From Rhodospirillales bacterium (GTDB taxonomy: Bacteria; Pseudomonadota; Alphaproteobacteria; Acetobacterales; Acetobacteraceae), in the NCBI GenBank assembly GCA_025352915.1, contig JANXSA010000678.1, forward strand, positions 1-13,139: a DNA stretch of 13,139 bases, given 5' to 3'. Position 1 is the stretch's first letter, and every line of letters starts with the position of its first letter. The position numbers and the translations under genes are program-made. Positions 1 through 6,006 of this stretch are shown here, piece by piece. Below the pieces are notes generated by a model. It did no database searches and was not told the DNA's origin. It worked only from the letters and a program-made list of their open reading frames with translations.

Positions 1-991
1 GGGTGGGGGCGAAGGCGTAACGCATGCCGAGGCCAAGCAGGAGCTGGTTCGGTTTCCCCAGGGTGAGGGCGGTGTAGTACGAGATCGCGGCCAGCCAGAT
101 GGCGGCGATGAACAGCCATAAGGTGGTGGGGTCCGCCCGGCGCCAGGCCAGCAGGCCCAGCGTGCCGAGCACCGGGACGGGTAGGGCGATGATCCAGAAT
201 TGGGGGTTTGCGGCCTCGAAGGCGGTGTAGAGGCTGATTGCCAGGGCCTGGGTCAGGTGACCGCCGAGCAGGGGCAGCAGGACGTGCTCGATGCCGAGGA
301 CGGCCAGCACGATATGGAGCGGGGCGCCGAAGGGGCGGGGCTCGATTGGCGAGGACAGCACCAGGGCGGCTTGGACGGCGATGCCGAGGGTGAGCACGGC
401 GAGTTGGAGCCAGCGTTCGCGGGAGCGTTCGCGCCAGGCGCGCAGGACGAAGAGCGGCCAGAGGAAGGCGTTACCGGGGCCGCTCATCGGGGCGATGAGC
501 AGGATGGCGAGGCGCAGGCGGCCGGCGCATCCGGCTTTCGGGGTGAGCGCCAGGATCAGGCCGACGCAGGCCATCAGGTGAAAATGGCTGGTGATCGAAT
601 TGAGCCAGAGTTCGCCGGCGCGGACCGGCAGGATGGTCAGCAGCATGGCGGCGATGAGCGGGGCCGGGCGGCGCAGCCAGGGCTCGGCGGCGGTGGCGAG
701 CAGGAGAGCCGGCAGGAGTTGGATCAGCTGGGCGATGGCGGCGGTCAGGAATGGGGCGTCCTCGAGGGCGACGAGGCGGCTGGCGAGCAGGGTGGCGGTG
801 TTGGCGACGATGTTGAGGTAGCCGGAATGCAGCGCGGTCAGGGCCTGCCAGGCGGGGAGGTGCCAGGCCTTGCTGTAGTAGACGAGGCCTTCCTCGGCCC
901 AGAAGCGGCCCTCGGTGAACGCCGCCGGGAGGCGCCAGACGATGGCGGCGGCGAGCAGCGGAAACAGGGCGGTGCGGGCGAGGATGCTCAT
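1..991 (-). CDS. Multi-pass membrane protein, GT-C glycosyltransferase-like (partial, C-terminus outside window)
   Basis: The frame is open from an ATG at 991 down to the left edge, about 330 codons with no stop, so the 3' end lies outside the window. The start is preceded by AGGA about 8 nt upstream. The protein opens with a hydrophobic segment (residues 7-25), followed by a first loop with an acidic W-A-E-E-G motif (31-35) and an H-S-G-Y-L-N motif (55-60). At least six further hydrophobic segments follow, and an aromatic/His motif (S-H-F-H-L) lies at 135-139. Acidic residues in the first extracytoplasmic loop of a polytopic protein are typical of GT-C lipid-linked sugar transferases and related hypothetical families. 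The membrane location is clear from the sequence. The transferase activity is only inferred, and no family was confirmed. Confidence 0.72.
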   Translation of the reverse strand, partial: MSILARTALFPLLAAAIVWRLPAAFTEGRFWAEEGLVYYSKAWHLPAWQALTALHSGYLNIVANTATLLASRLVALEDAPFLTAAIAQLIQLLPALLLATAAEPWLRRPAPLIAAMLLTILPVRAGELWLNSITSHFHLMACVGLILALTPKAGCAGRLRLAILLIAPMSGPGNAFLWPLFVLRAWRERSRERWLQLAVLTLGIAVQAALVLSSPIEPRPFGAPLHIVLAVLGIEHVLLPLLGGHLTQALAISLYTAFEAANPQFWIIALPVPVLGTLGLLAWRRADPTTLWLFIAAIWLAAISYYTALTLGKPNQLLLGLGMRYAFAPT

Positions 992-1042
992 GGCGTTGGT
1001 CCTAGCCCATCGCCGCGCGGGCTGAAAATCCCGGGGGCGGCA

Positions 1043-1126
1043 AATGGATGAAAGTTTGTTGGTTCTTTTTTTCAAAAAAGAACAAGCGCTTCTTTTTGGA
1101 AAAAGAAGCAAAAACTTTTATCCATT
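1043..1126. repeat. 84-bp nested palindromic element (outer stem enclosing two hairpins)
   Basis: An AT-rich island lies between two GC-rich genes. The outer arms are 1043-1057 and 1112-1126, 15 bp with one mismatch that would be a G-T wobble in RNA. Inside are two perfect hairpins. The first has arms GTTCTTTTTT (1062-1071) and AAAAAAGAAC (1074-1083). The second has arms GCTTCTTTTT (1088-1097) and AAAAAGAAGC (1100-1109). Each hairpin has a 2-nt loop. The whole can fold as a three-way junction on either strand. It looks like a dispersed intergenic palindromic repeat, and from memory similar AT-rich palindromes are common in Acetobacteraceae. A terminator role between the divergent flanking genes is unlikely, because both genes start here. 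Confidence 0.8.
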
Positions 1127-1166
1127 GGTGCGGTGACCAGTTGATGGCATTTTGGGGCAGGAGGGC

Positions 1167-1685
1167 ATGGCTATCGAAGCGGTTGTTCATGATACGTTGG
1201 AGTTTGTTCGGGCGAACCAGGCATGGGCGGCGCCGGTGGTGTTTGTGCTGGCGTTTGGCGAGTCGCTGGCGGTGATCTCCCTGTTGCTGCCGGCGACGGC
1301 GATTCTGTTCGGGCTGTCGGGGTTGCTGGGGGCCAGCGGGGTTCCGTTCTGGCCGTGCTGGTTTGCGGCGGTGGCGGGGGCGACGCTGGGCGATGCGGTG
1401 TCTTACTGGGTGGGGTTTCACTTCAAGGAACGGCTGGCGCATATCTGGCCGCTGACGCGCACGCCGGATCTGTTGCCGCGCGGGCAGCGGTTTTTTGCCA
1501 AATGGGGGATTGCCGGGGTGTTTTTCGGGCGGTTCTTCGGGCCGTTGCGGGCGGCGGTGCCGTTGGCGGCGGGGAGTTGCGCGATGCCGCATCTGCCGTT
1601 TCAGTTGGCTAATATCGGCTCGGCGCTGGTCTGGGCGACCGGGATCCTGGCGCCGGGGCTGCTGGCAGGGCTCACGCTAGGGTGA
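1167..1685 (+). CDS. DedA/VTT-family inner membrane protein
   Basis: This 172-residue hydrophobic protein has the DedA (SNARE-associated/VTT) pattern. It shows a re-entrant first region with G-E-S at 31-33 and L-L-P at 40-42, and a G-D-A-V-S-Y-W-V-G stretch at 75-83. The signature G-R-F-F-G-P-L-R-A lies at 121-129, followed by P132, A-G-S-C-A-M (135-140) and N149. DedA proteins are implicated in lipid flipping and envelope homeostasis. It is somewhat short for the family (about 200-220 residues) and may lack the last helix. The start is uncertain. ATG 1167 is preceded by AGGAGGG (1159-1165), which is too close to serve it well. An in-frame TTG at 1152 would add five residues, and TTG 1197 would be better spaced for that site. 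The family call is firm. Confidence 0.85.
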   Translation: MAIEAVVHDTLEFVRANQAWAAPVVFVLAFGESLAVISLLLPATAILFGLSGLLGASGVPFWPCWFAAVAGATLGDAVSYWVGFHFKERLAHIWPLTRTPDLLPRGQRFFAKWGIAGVFFGRFFGPLRAAVPLAAGSCAMPHLPFQLANIGSALVWATGILAPGLLAGLTLG

Positions 1686-1752
1686 TGGGCCGCCACGAAA
1701 CCGACACACTGCGCGCGCACGGCCGCCGTACCTATATGTGATGTTCAATGCC

Positions 1753-1768
1753 TGCCAGGTGTCTGGCA
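1753..1768 (+). promoter_or_regulatory. Short hairpin ahead of the lipoprotein gene
   Basis: A perfect 6-bp inverted repeat, TGCCAG-gtgt-CTGGCA, sits 15 nt before the ATG at 1784 and just upstream of its GGAGAG ribosome binding site. No T-run follows. It could be a 5' leader hairpin or a weak terminator for the upstream dedA-like gene. The role is not established by sequence alone. Confidence 0.3.
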
Positions 1769-1783
1769 TGACCGGAGAGCACC

Positions 1784-2275
1784 ATGAGACGCATCACCGC
1801 CTTCGCTGCGCTGACCATCGCGCTGGGCGCGCTGTCGGGCTGTGCCGACCTGGATGGGTATTCGGATTATGGCGGTGGGCGGGGCTATGGCGGCGGCTAC
1901 GGCGGCAGCTATGGCTACCGGCCGGTGCCGCAACCGTACTGGGGCGGCGGTTATGCCCCGCAGCGGGATTATGGCTATCGCGGCGATGATGGTGGACGAT
2001 TCCGTGGTGGCGATCATTGGCGCGGTGGCGACCATGGGCGTGGCGGCGACCAGGGGCGTGGTGGCGATGATTGGCGCGGTGGCGATCGTGGGCGTGGTGG
2101 CGATCAGGGGCGCGGTGGCGATCAGGGGCGCAGTGCTGGGCCGAGCCGCGATTCGCGCCCGGCGTTTCTTGCCCCGCAGCCTTCCGGCCGGCCGGCGGCT
2201 GCTCAGGGGCCGGTGGGGCGCGGCGGGCCGCAGGGCGGCGGGTCCGAACGCCGGGTGGAACAGGGTGCGGACTGA
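1784..2275 (+). CDS. Gly/Arg/Asp-rich repeat lipoprotein
   Basis: This is a 163-residue secreted protein of unknown function. It has a basic N-terminus and a hydrophobic stretch ending in an L-S-G-C lipobox with the acylated cysteine at C20, so it should be anchored to a membrane as a lipoprotein. After a Gly/Tyr-rich segment (residues 25-70), seven perfect-length R-G-G-D-x-x hexapeptides follow at 74-115, where x-x is H-W, H-G, Q-G, D-W, R-G, Q-G and Q-G. The tail (117-163) is rich in Pro, Gly, Gln and Arg. The composition predicts an extended, highly charged and disordered chain. GGAGAG upstream supports the ATG. The repeats probably arose by DNA-level duplication. No enzymatic motif was seen. 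Confidence 0.75.
   Translation: MRRITAFAALTIALGALSGCADLDGYSDYGGGRGYGGGYGGSYGYRPVPQPYWGGGYAPQRDYGYRGDDGGRFRGGDHWRGGDHGRGGDQGRGGDDWRGGDRGRGGDQGRGGDQGRSAGPSRDSRPAFLAPQPSGRPAAAQGPVGRGGPQGGGSERRVEQGAD
2003..2128 (+). repeat. Seven tandem 18-bp in-frame repeats
   Basis: Seven consecutive 18-nt units encode R-G-G-D-x-x within the lipoprotein gene. Units share the core CGnGGnGGCGAn and differ mainly in the last six bases and at third positions. The unit length keeps the frame, so copy-number changes would lengthen or shorten the protein without disrupting it. Confidence 0.85.
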
Positions 2276-2345
2276 TTTTTCCGCGGACTCAGCCATGCAT
2301 TGACCGCGCTGGACCATCGAAGGTCAATAATGCTGACCCATTTTC

Positions 2346-2545
2346 ATGGATGTTTCCCTTCTGTCGCTGGTGGCGTTTGCATTTGCAGCCTCGGTCACGC
2401 TGGGGCCGAACAATGCGCTGATCACCGCGAACGCGGCGGCGAATGGGTGGCGCGCGATCTGGCCGCATATGCTGGGGATCGGGGCCGGATCGCCATGGCG
2501 GTGCTGTTGGTGGTGTCGATGTTGCCGATGGTGCTGGAAGGCTGA
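2346..2545 (+). pseudogene. LysE-family amino-acid exporter remnant, frameshifted and truncated
   Basis: From ATG 2346 the translation reads like the N-terminus of a LysE/RhtB exporter. It has a hydrophobic first helix followed by T-L-G-P-N-N-A and a segment ending in P-H-M-L-G-I-G-A-G. Near 2485-2490 the frame is lost. One base appears to be missing after GCCGG, and the next helix (I-A-M-A-V-L-L-V-V-S-M-L) continues in another frame until TGA at 2543-2545. Even with the frame restored, only about 66 of the usual 200 or so residues remain. No LysE-like sequence follows before the next gene, so the gene is both frameshifted and truncated. A sequencing error could explain the frameshift but not the missing remainder. 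Confidence 0.75.
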
Positions 2546-2583
2546 GGCGGTCGGTGGCAGAATGACGCGGTAACCAAGGGGCA

Positions 2584-3648
2584 ATGATGATGGCAACCGT
2601 CCTGTGCGATTCTGGCACGCATGAGGTGCCTTCCGGGGCAGGGCTTGTGCTCTCGCCGGCCGATACCGAGCGGGTCACCGGCTGGGCGTTGAAGCCCGAG
2701 GGAATGTGCCGCGACGAGCTTTGCGTGAAGCTGATGCCGGTGATGCGGCAAGGCGAGCGGATCGATGTCGCGGCGTTCTGGCGTCATCTCGGCAATCCGG
2801 TGGCCAGCGATCGGGCTGGGGCAACCTGGGTGCTGGGGAGCGGGCCGGACGAGCGGCAATCGGCGCTGGCGGGGCTGGTGGCGCCGGATTTCGCGCTGCC
2901 CGATCTGGCCGGGAAAGTGCATCGGCTGTCCGATTATCGCGGGCAGAAGGTGTTCCTGACCACCTGGGCGTCCTGGTGAGGCTGCCGGCTTGACCTGTCC
3001 GTGTGGCAGGATTTGCAGGATTGCCTTTTCGATGCGCCGTTCACCGTTATTGCTGTTGCCGAAGAGGGGCGGGGGGCCGAGCAGGCCCGGCCTTGGATTG
3101 AGCAGGCGCGGCCGGGGTATCCCTGTCTGATTGATAGCGAGCATCGGGTTTCCGCGCTGTACGGCATGGTCAATGTGCCGCAATGCGTGTGGATTGATGA
3201 GCAGGGCGTGATCGTGCGGCCGCCGGAGACGGCGGGCTCGACCGACCATTTCCGCAAGATGGATCAGGCCACGCGGACCATGGCGCCGGAGGATGTGGCG
3301 GCGCGGCTGGCGGCGCGTACGGCCTATTTCCAGGCGGTGCGGGATTGGGTGCGGACCGGCAAGCATGCGCTGCCGGCGGATGCGGCGCGGGCGCGGCTGC
3401 CGGTGATCACCGGGGAGATGGCGCAGGCGGATGCGCTGTTCCGGCTGGGGTTGCATTTGCGGCGGCTGGGGCAGGAGGACGAGGCGGCGGAGTGTTTTGC
3501 CGAGGCGAGCCGGCTGCATCCGGAGTCCTGGTGCATTTTTCGTGATGCGCAGGTGCTGGAGCCGTCGGGTTTTGCTGGGGGGGCGGGGTTCTGGGAGCGG
3601 GTGAACGCGCTAGGGGACAAGCCGTTCTACAAGCCGCCAAGCTTCTAG
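2584..3648 (+). CDS. ResA/TlpA-like thioredoxin-fold protein with in-frame TGA, probable selenoprotein (Sec132)
   Basis: The reading frame runs from 2584 to TAG at 3646-3648 and is interrupted only by TGA at 2977-2979; read through, it gives 354 residues. An N-terminal region (1-95) is followed by a peroxiredoxin/TlpA-type fold. That fold has A-P-D-F-A-L-P-D-L (100-108), L-S-D-Y-R-G (115-120), then T-T-W-A-S-W-[TGA]-G-C-R (126-135) and a later cis-Pro-like V-N-V-P. The TGA occupies the position of the first active-site Cys, with C134 two residues on. A TPR-like helix pair follows (about 280-325). From memory this matches a ResA-like family with a WAxxUGC motif. It would act as a cytoplasmic thiol/selenol redox protein, as no signal peptide is visible. 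Three consecutive ATGs (2584, 2587, 2590) are possible starts, and AAGGGG at 2576-2581 fits the later two best. Without Sec decoding it would stop at 131 residues without an active site. Confidence 0.8.
2977..2979 (+). other. In-frame TGA, candidate selenocysteine codon
   Basis: TGG-TGA-GGC-TGC encodes W-x-G-C in a thioredoxin-like active site where Cys is expected. TGA differs by one base from both Cys codons. The frame is open for 222 residues on the far side, and the protein there continues the same fold. This is the classic signature of Sec insertion, but the same change could be a recent nonsense mutation. The Sec machinery genes (selA, selB, selC, selD) are not in this window. Confidence 0.72.
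2994..3019 (+). promoter_or_regulatory. Candidate bacterial SECIS hairpin downstream of the TGA
   Basis: By hand folding, CCTGTCC (2994-3000) can pair with GG (3009-3010) plus GCAGG (3015-3019). This leaves a 4-nt bulge and an 8-nt apical loop starting with G at 3001, 21 nt after the TGA. Bacterial SECIS elements typically have a small apical loop 16-37 nt after the UGA with a G in its first two positions. Competing folds exist: CTGCC (2982-2986) with GGCAG (3005-3009), and GGCAG (3005-3009) with TTGCC (3021-3025), whose loop also begins with G. Which fold forms cannot be decided by eye. Confidence 0.4.
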
Positions 3649-3659
3649 GGGGCGGAACT

Positions 3660-4061
3660 GTGAGGCATGGCGGGCGGTGCTATTGCGGCGCCGTCCGCTA
3701 TGCGGTGGCGGGCGCGTTCGCCTATGCGCTGAATTGCCATTGCTCGCAGTGCCGGCGGGTGACGGGGGCGGCGTTCAAGCCGTTTGCTGGGGTGGCGCGC
3801 GAGTGTCTTGCGGTGACGCAGGGGGAGGACGCGCTGCTGGTGATGGGGACGGCGGAGAACAACAATACCAGTTGCGGGCGCTGTGGCTCGCTGTTGTTCT
3901 CGGTGGTTCGGGACGGCGCCTTTGTGCATGTCACGCTGGGGACGCTGGAGGGCGATCCCGGGATTCGGCCGCAGGCGCATATCTTTGTGGGGTCGAAGGC
4001 GCCGTGGTTCGAGATCGGCGACGATCTGCCGCGTTATGAACGGTTTCCGCCGGCGGGGTAG
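3660..4061 (+). CDS. GFA/CENP-V-fold zinc protein (glutathione-dependent formaldehyde-activating-like)
   Basis: The 133-residue product has the full cysteine pattern of the GFA family. C-Y-C-G lies at 7-10, followed by N-C-H-C-S-Q-C at 25-31 and C-G-R-C-G at 72-76, giving ligands for a structural and a labile zinc site (C7, C9, C26, C28, C31, C72, C75). The C-terminal half, with T-L-G-T-L-E-G-D-P (92-100) and the H-I-F-V-G-S-K-A-P-W segment (107-116), is also typical. Family members range from glutathione/formaldehyde adduct enzymes to proteins of unknown function, so the substrate is open. The start is GTG 3660, since the conserved G-G-R-C-Y-C begins right after it and no in-frame ATG is near. 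It begins 11 nt after the thioredoxin-like gene, so co-transcription is likely. Confidence 0.85.
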   Translation: MRHGGRCYCGAVRYAVAGAFAYALNCHCSQCRRVTGAAFKPFAGVARECLAVTQGEDALLVMGTAENNNTSCGRCGSLLFSVVRDGAFVHVTLGTLEGDPGIRPQAHIFVGSKAPWFEIGDDLPRYERFPPAG

Positions 4062-4091
4062 GGGGCCTGGTGGTCCCGCCGGTGGTGGTCG

Positions 4092-5084
4092 TTATCCGTC
4101 GTACAAGCCGGCCGCTCGCGCGCGGACTTTGATCAGCGCCACCAGAAGTTCCAGCGTGGGCAGCTTGACGCCGACCATCTCGGCCAGTTCGAGCGGGGTG
4201 GAATAGAGCGCATCGACTTCCATCGGGCGGCCGGCCAGGAGGTCCTGGAGGATGCTGGGGCGGTGGCCGAGGACGCGGTTGCCGGCGACGACGCGGTCCT
4301 GGTCGATCGGGACGTTTCGGCCCATGGCGGCGATCAGGCTGGCCACTTCGGTCATCACCTGGCGCGAGGTGGCGACCAGGGCGTCCTCGACATGGGTGTC
4401 CTTGACCGGCGAGGTGGTGAGCACACACATCGGGCCAGCGGAGAGGTTGAAGGATAGTTTTTCCCAGATCACGTCGCGGATTTGCGGCGCGATGGTGAGC
4501 TTGAGGTTACCGGCGGCGAAGGCGCGGTCCAGCAGGTCGAGGCCGGGATGGGGCTGGGCGTCGGGCGCGCCGATGACGCAGCCGCGGGCGGCACCCGCGC
4601 TCATCTTGATGACGCCGGGTTCGGGGACGGAACTGGCGGGCCAGGCGATGCCGCCGATCAGGCGCTTGAGGCCGATGGCGTTTCGCAGGGCGTCGTTTGG
4701 ATCGAGGCGGGGCAGGTTGCGGCCGTCGAGTGCGCCGCCATGGCCCATGAAATACCACCAGGGGATGCCGTTGGTCAGGAAGGCCACCGGGGTGTCTTCA
4801 CGCAGCAGCGGGGCGATCTGGCCGGCGACGGAGGGCAGGGAGGGAGCCTTGACGGTGACGATTACGCCGTCTTGCGGGCCGAGATCCGCCGGGTTGTCGC
4901 TGGCGGCGACCTTTACCGTGTAGCGGTCGTCCGGCAGTTCCAGGGTCAGGCCGTTTTCACGGATCGCCTTGAGGTGGGCGCCGCGGGCGACCACGGAGAC
5001 CTCGACGCCCCCTTTGGCCATTGCCGCTGCCAGCCAGCCACCGATTGCCCCAGGCCCATAGACGCAAATCTTCACGCGCTGCAT
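4092..5084 (-). CDS. Ketopantoate reductase-like (ApbA/PanE family) oxidoreductase
   Basis: This 330-residue protein has an N-terminal Rossmann fold with G-P-G-A-I-G-G at 10-16. It carries N105 in T-N-G-I-P-W-W-Y-F, the equivalent of the conserved QNG asparagine, and W-E-K-L-S-F-N with K209 and N213, matching the catalytic Lys/Asn of PanE. An acidic M-E-V-D lies at 288-291 in the C-terminal domain. The family reduces 2-dehydropantoate to pantoate with NADPH in coenzyme A synthesis. The P-W-W-Y-F variant and greater length than E. coli PanE (303) are typical of paralogs that may act on other 2-oxo acids, so I leave the symbol empty. The gene converges on the GFA-like gene (30-nt gap) and diverges from the DUF1445 gene. 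Confidence 0.85.
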   Translation of the reverse strand: MQRVKICVYGPGAIGGWLAAAMAKGGVEVSVVARGAHLKAIRENGLTLELPDDRYTVKVAASDNPADLGPQDGVIVTVKAPSLPSVAGQIAPLLREDTPVAFLTNGIPWWYFMGHGGALDGRNLPRLDPNDALRNAIGLKRLIGGIAWPASSVPEPGVIKMSAGAARGCVIGAPDAQPHPGLDLLDRAFAAGNLKLTIAPQIRDVIWEKLSFNLSAGPMCVLTTSPVKDTHVEDALVATSRQVMTEVASLIAAMGRNVPIDQDRVVAGNRVLGHRPSILQDLLAGRPMEVDALYSTPLELAEMVGVKLPTLELLVALIKVRARAAGLYDG

Positions 5085-5097
5085 TCCCGATTATTGT

Positions 5098-5112
5098 GCA
5101 GCGCAATGCTGC
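5098..5112. promoter_or_regulatory. Inverted repeat upstream of the reductase gene, possible operator
   Basis: GCAGC-gcaat-GCTGC is a perfect 5-bp inverted repeat 14 nt upstream of the minus-strand ATG at 5084, inside the 121-bp divergent intergenic region. Its position suits a regulator site or leader hairpin for the reductase gene. The repeat is short and could be chance in GC-rich DNA. Confidence 0.2.
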
Positions 5113-5143
5113 CCAGAATTGGCGCGCGCGGCAACCGGGGGTT

Positions 5144-5173
5144 TTGACGCCCGGGCGTTGCCGCCCTTAGGGT
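5144..5173 (+). promoter_or_regulatory. Candidate promoter with overlapping palindrome for the DUF1445-DUF4392 pair
   Basis: TTGACG (5144-5149) and TAGGGT (5168-5173) are 18 nt apart, with the start codon 32 nt downstream. The -35 box matches the consensus at five of six bases; the -10 box is weaker. A perfect 12-bp palindrome, ACGCCCGGGCGT (5147-5158), overlaps the -35 end and spacer. Longer arms, GCGGCAAC (5128-5135) and GTTGCCGC (5157-5164), bracket it. A repressor or attenuator-like function is possible. The promoter call is by pattern only. Confidence 0.4.
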
Positions 5174-5205
5174 GATGGCCGGGCAACCAATTTGCGGAGC
5201 GCGCC

Positions 5206-6006
5206 ATGAACGCCATTTCCGATATCGGCGCCAATGCCGGGCTGAAGGAGCGGCTGCGGTTTCGCGCCGGTGCCTATACCGGGCAGACCGCTGGGTTGGC
5301 GCGCGGCAATGTGCAGGCCAATCTGGCGATCCTGCCGAAGGCGCTGGCGCATGATTTTCTCCGGTTTGCCCAGGCTAATCCAAAGCCCTGCCCGGTGCTG
5401 GCGGTGTCCGAGCCCGGCGATCCGCATTTGTTGTCGCTGGCGCGTGACCTGGATATTCGCACCGACGTGCCGCGCTACCGGGTGTGGCGCCATGGCGAGC
5501 TGGTGGATGAGCCGATCGATATCTTGTCGGTTTGGCGCGATGATCTCGTCACGTTTGCCATCGGCTGTTCGTTCAGCTTCGAGGAGGCGCTGGTCGAGGA
5601 CGGCATCGACGTGCGGCATATCTCGTGCGGCAGCAACGTGCCGATGTACCGCACCAATATTGCCACCACGCCGGCCGGGGTGTTCCATGGGCCGCTGGTG
5701 GTGTCGATGCGGCCGTTGAAGCCGGCGGATGCCATTCGGGCGATTCAGATCACCTCGCGGTTTCCGTCGGTGCATGGCGCGCCGGTGCATATCGGCATGC
5801 CGGAGGCGATTGGCATCGCGGACATCGGCAAGCCGGATTACGGCGATGCGGTGCCGATTGGGCCTGGCGAATTGCCGGTGTTCTGGGCCTGTGGGGTGAC
5901 GCCGCAGGCGGTGATTGCGCAGGTGAAGCCGGAATTCTGTATCACCCACGCGCCGGGTGCCATGTTGATTACCGATTTGCGCAACAGCAATCTTGCCTCG
6001 TTTTGA
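5206..6006 (+). CDS. DUF1445/UPF0317 family protein (D-glutamate cyclase N-terminal-type, putative hydro-lyase)
   Basis: The 266-residue protein shows the hallmark blocks of the DUF1445 (YcsI-like) family. These are the [13 protein letters not shown] block (117-129), G-P-L-V-V-S-M-R-P (162-170), [11 protein letters not shown] (224-234) and [10 protein letters not shown] (248-257). The length is normal for the bacterial family. In the mammalian mitochondrial D-glutamate cyclase DGLUCY, this domain is fused to a DUF4392 domain, which here is the next gene. The enzyme interconverts D-glutamate and 5-oxo-D-proline. The bacterial activity is inferred from that architecture, and many databases call this family only a putative hydro-lyase. 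GGAG at 5196-5199 supports the ATG. Its TGA overlaps the next ATG by one base. Confidence 0.87.
   Translation: MNAISDIGANAGLKERLRFRAGAYTGQTAGLARGNVQANLAILPKALAHDFLRFAQANPKPCPVLAVSEPGDPHLLSLARDLDIRTDVPRYRVWRHGELVDEPIDILSVWRDDLVTFAIGCSFSFEEALVEDGIDVRHISCGSNVPMYRTNIATTPAGVFHGPLVVSMRPLKPADAIRAIQITSRFPSVHGAPVHIGMPEAIGIADIGKPDYGDAVPIGPGELPVFWACGVTPQAVIAQVKPEFCITHAPGAMLITDLRNSNLASF

Noticed and set aside
200..1051. Plus-strand ORF of 283 codons rich in Gly, Glu and Gln
   Set aside because: It is the complement of the membrane protein on the minus strand, whose hydrophobic helices and motifs make it the real gene. The composition is a shadow artefact.
1048..1275. Small ORF with a Phe/Lys-rich start
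   Set aside because: Its N-terminus is simply the translated palindromic element, and its remainder overlaps the DedA-like gene in another frame.
2422..3519. Minus-strand ORF of 365 codons opposite the thioredoxin-like gene
   Set aside because: It is Arg/His/Pro-rich with no domain and antisense to a recognisable protein. It also spans the lysE remnant and the intergenic gap.
3001..3648. Separate gene starting at GTG 3001 for the C-terminal half of the thioredoxin-like protein
   Set aside because: It is in the same frame as the upstream part, has no ribosome binding site, and begins in the middle of the thioredoxin fold. It is the continuation after the TGA.
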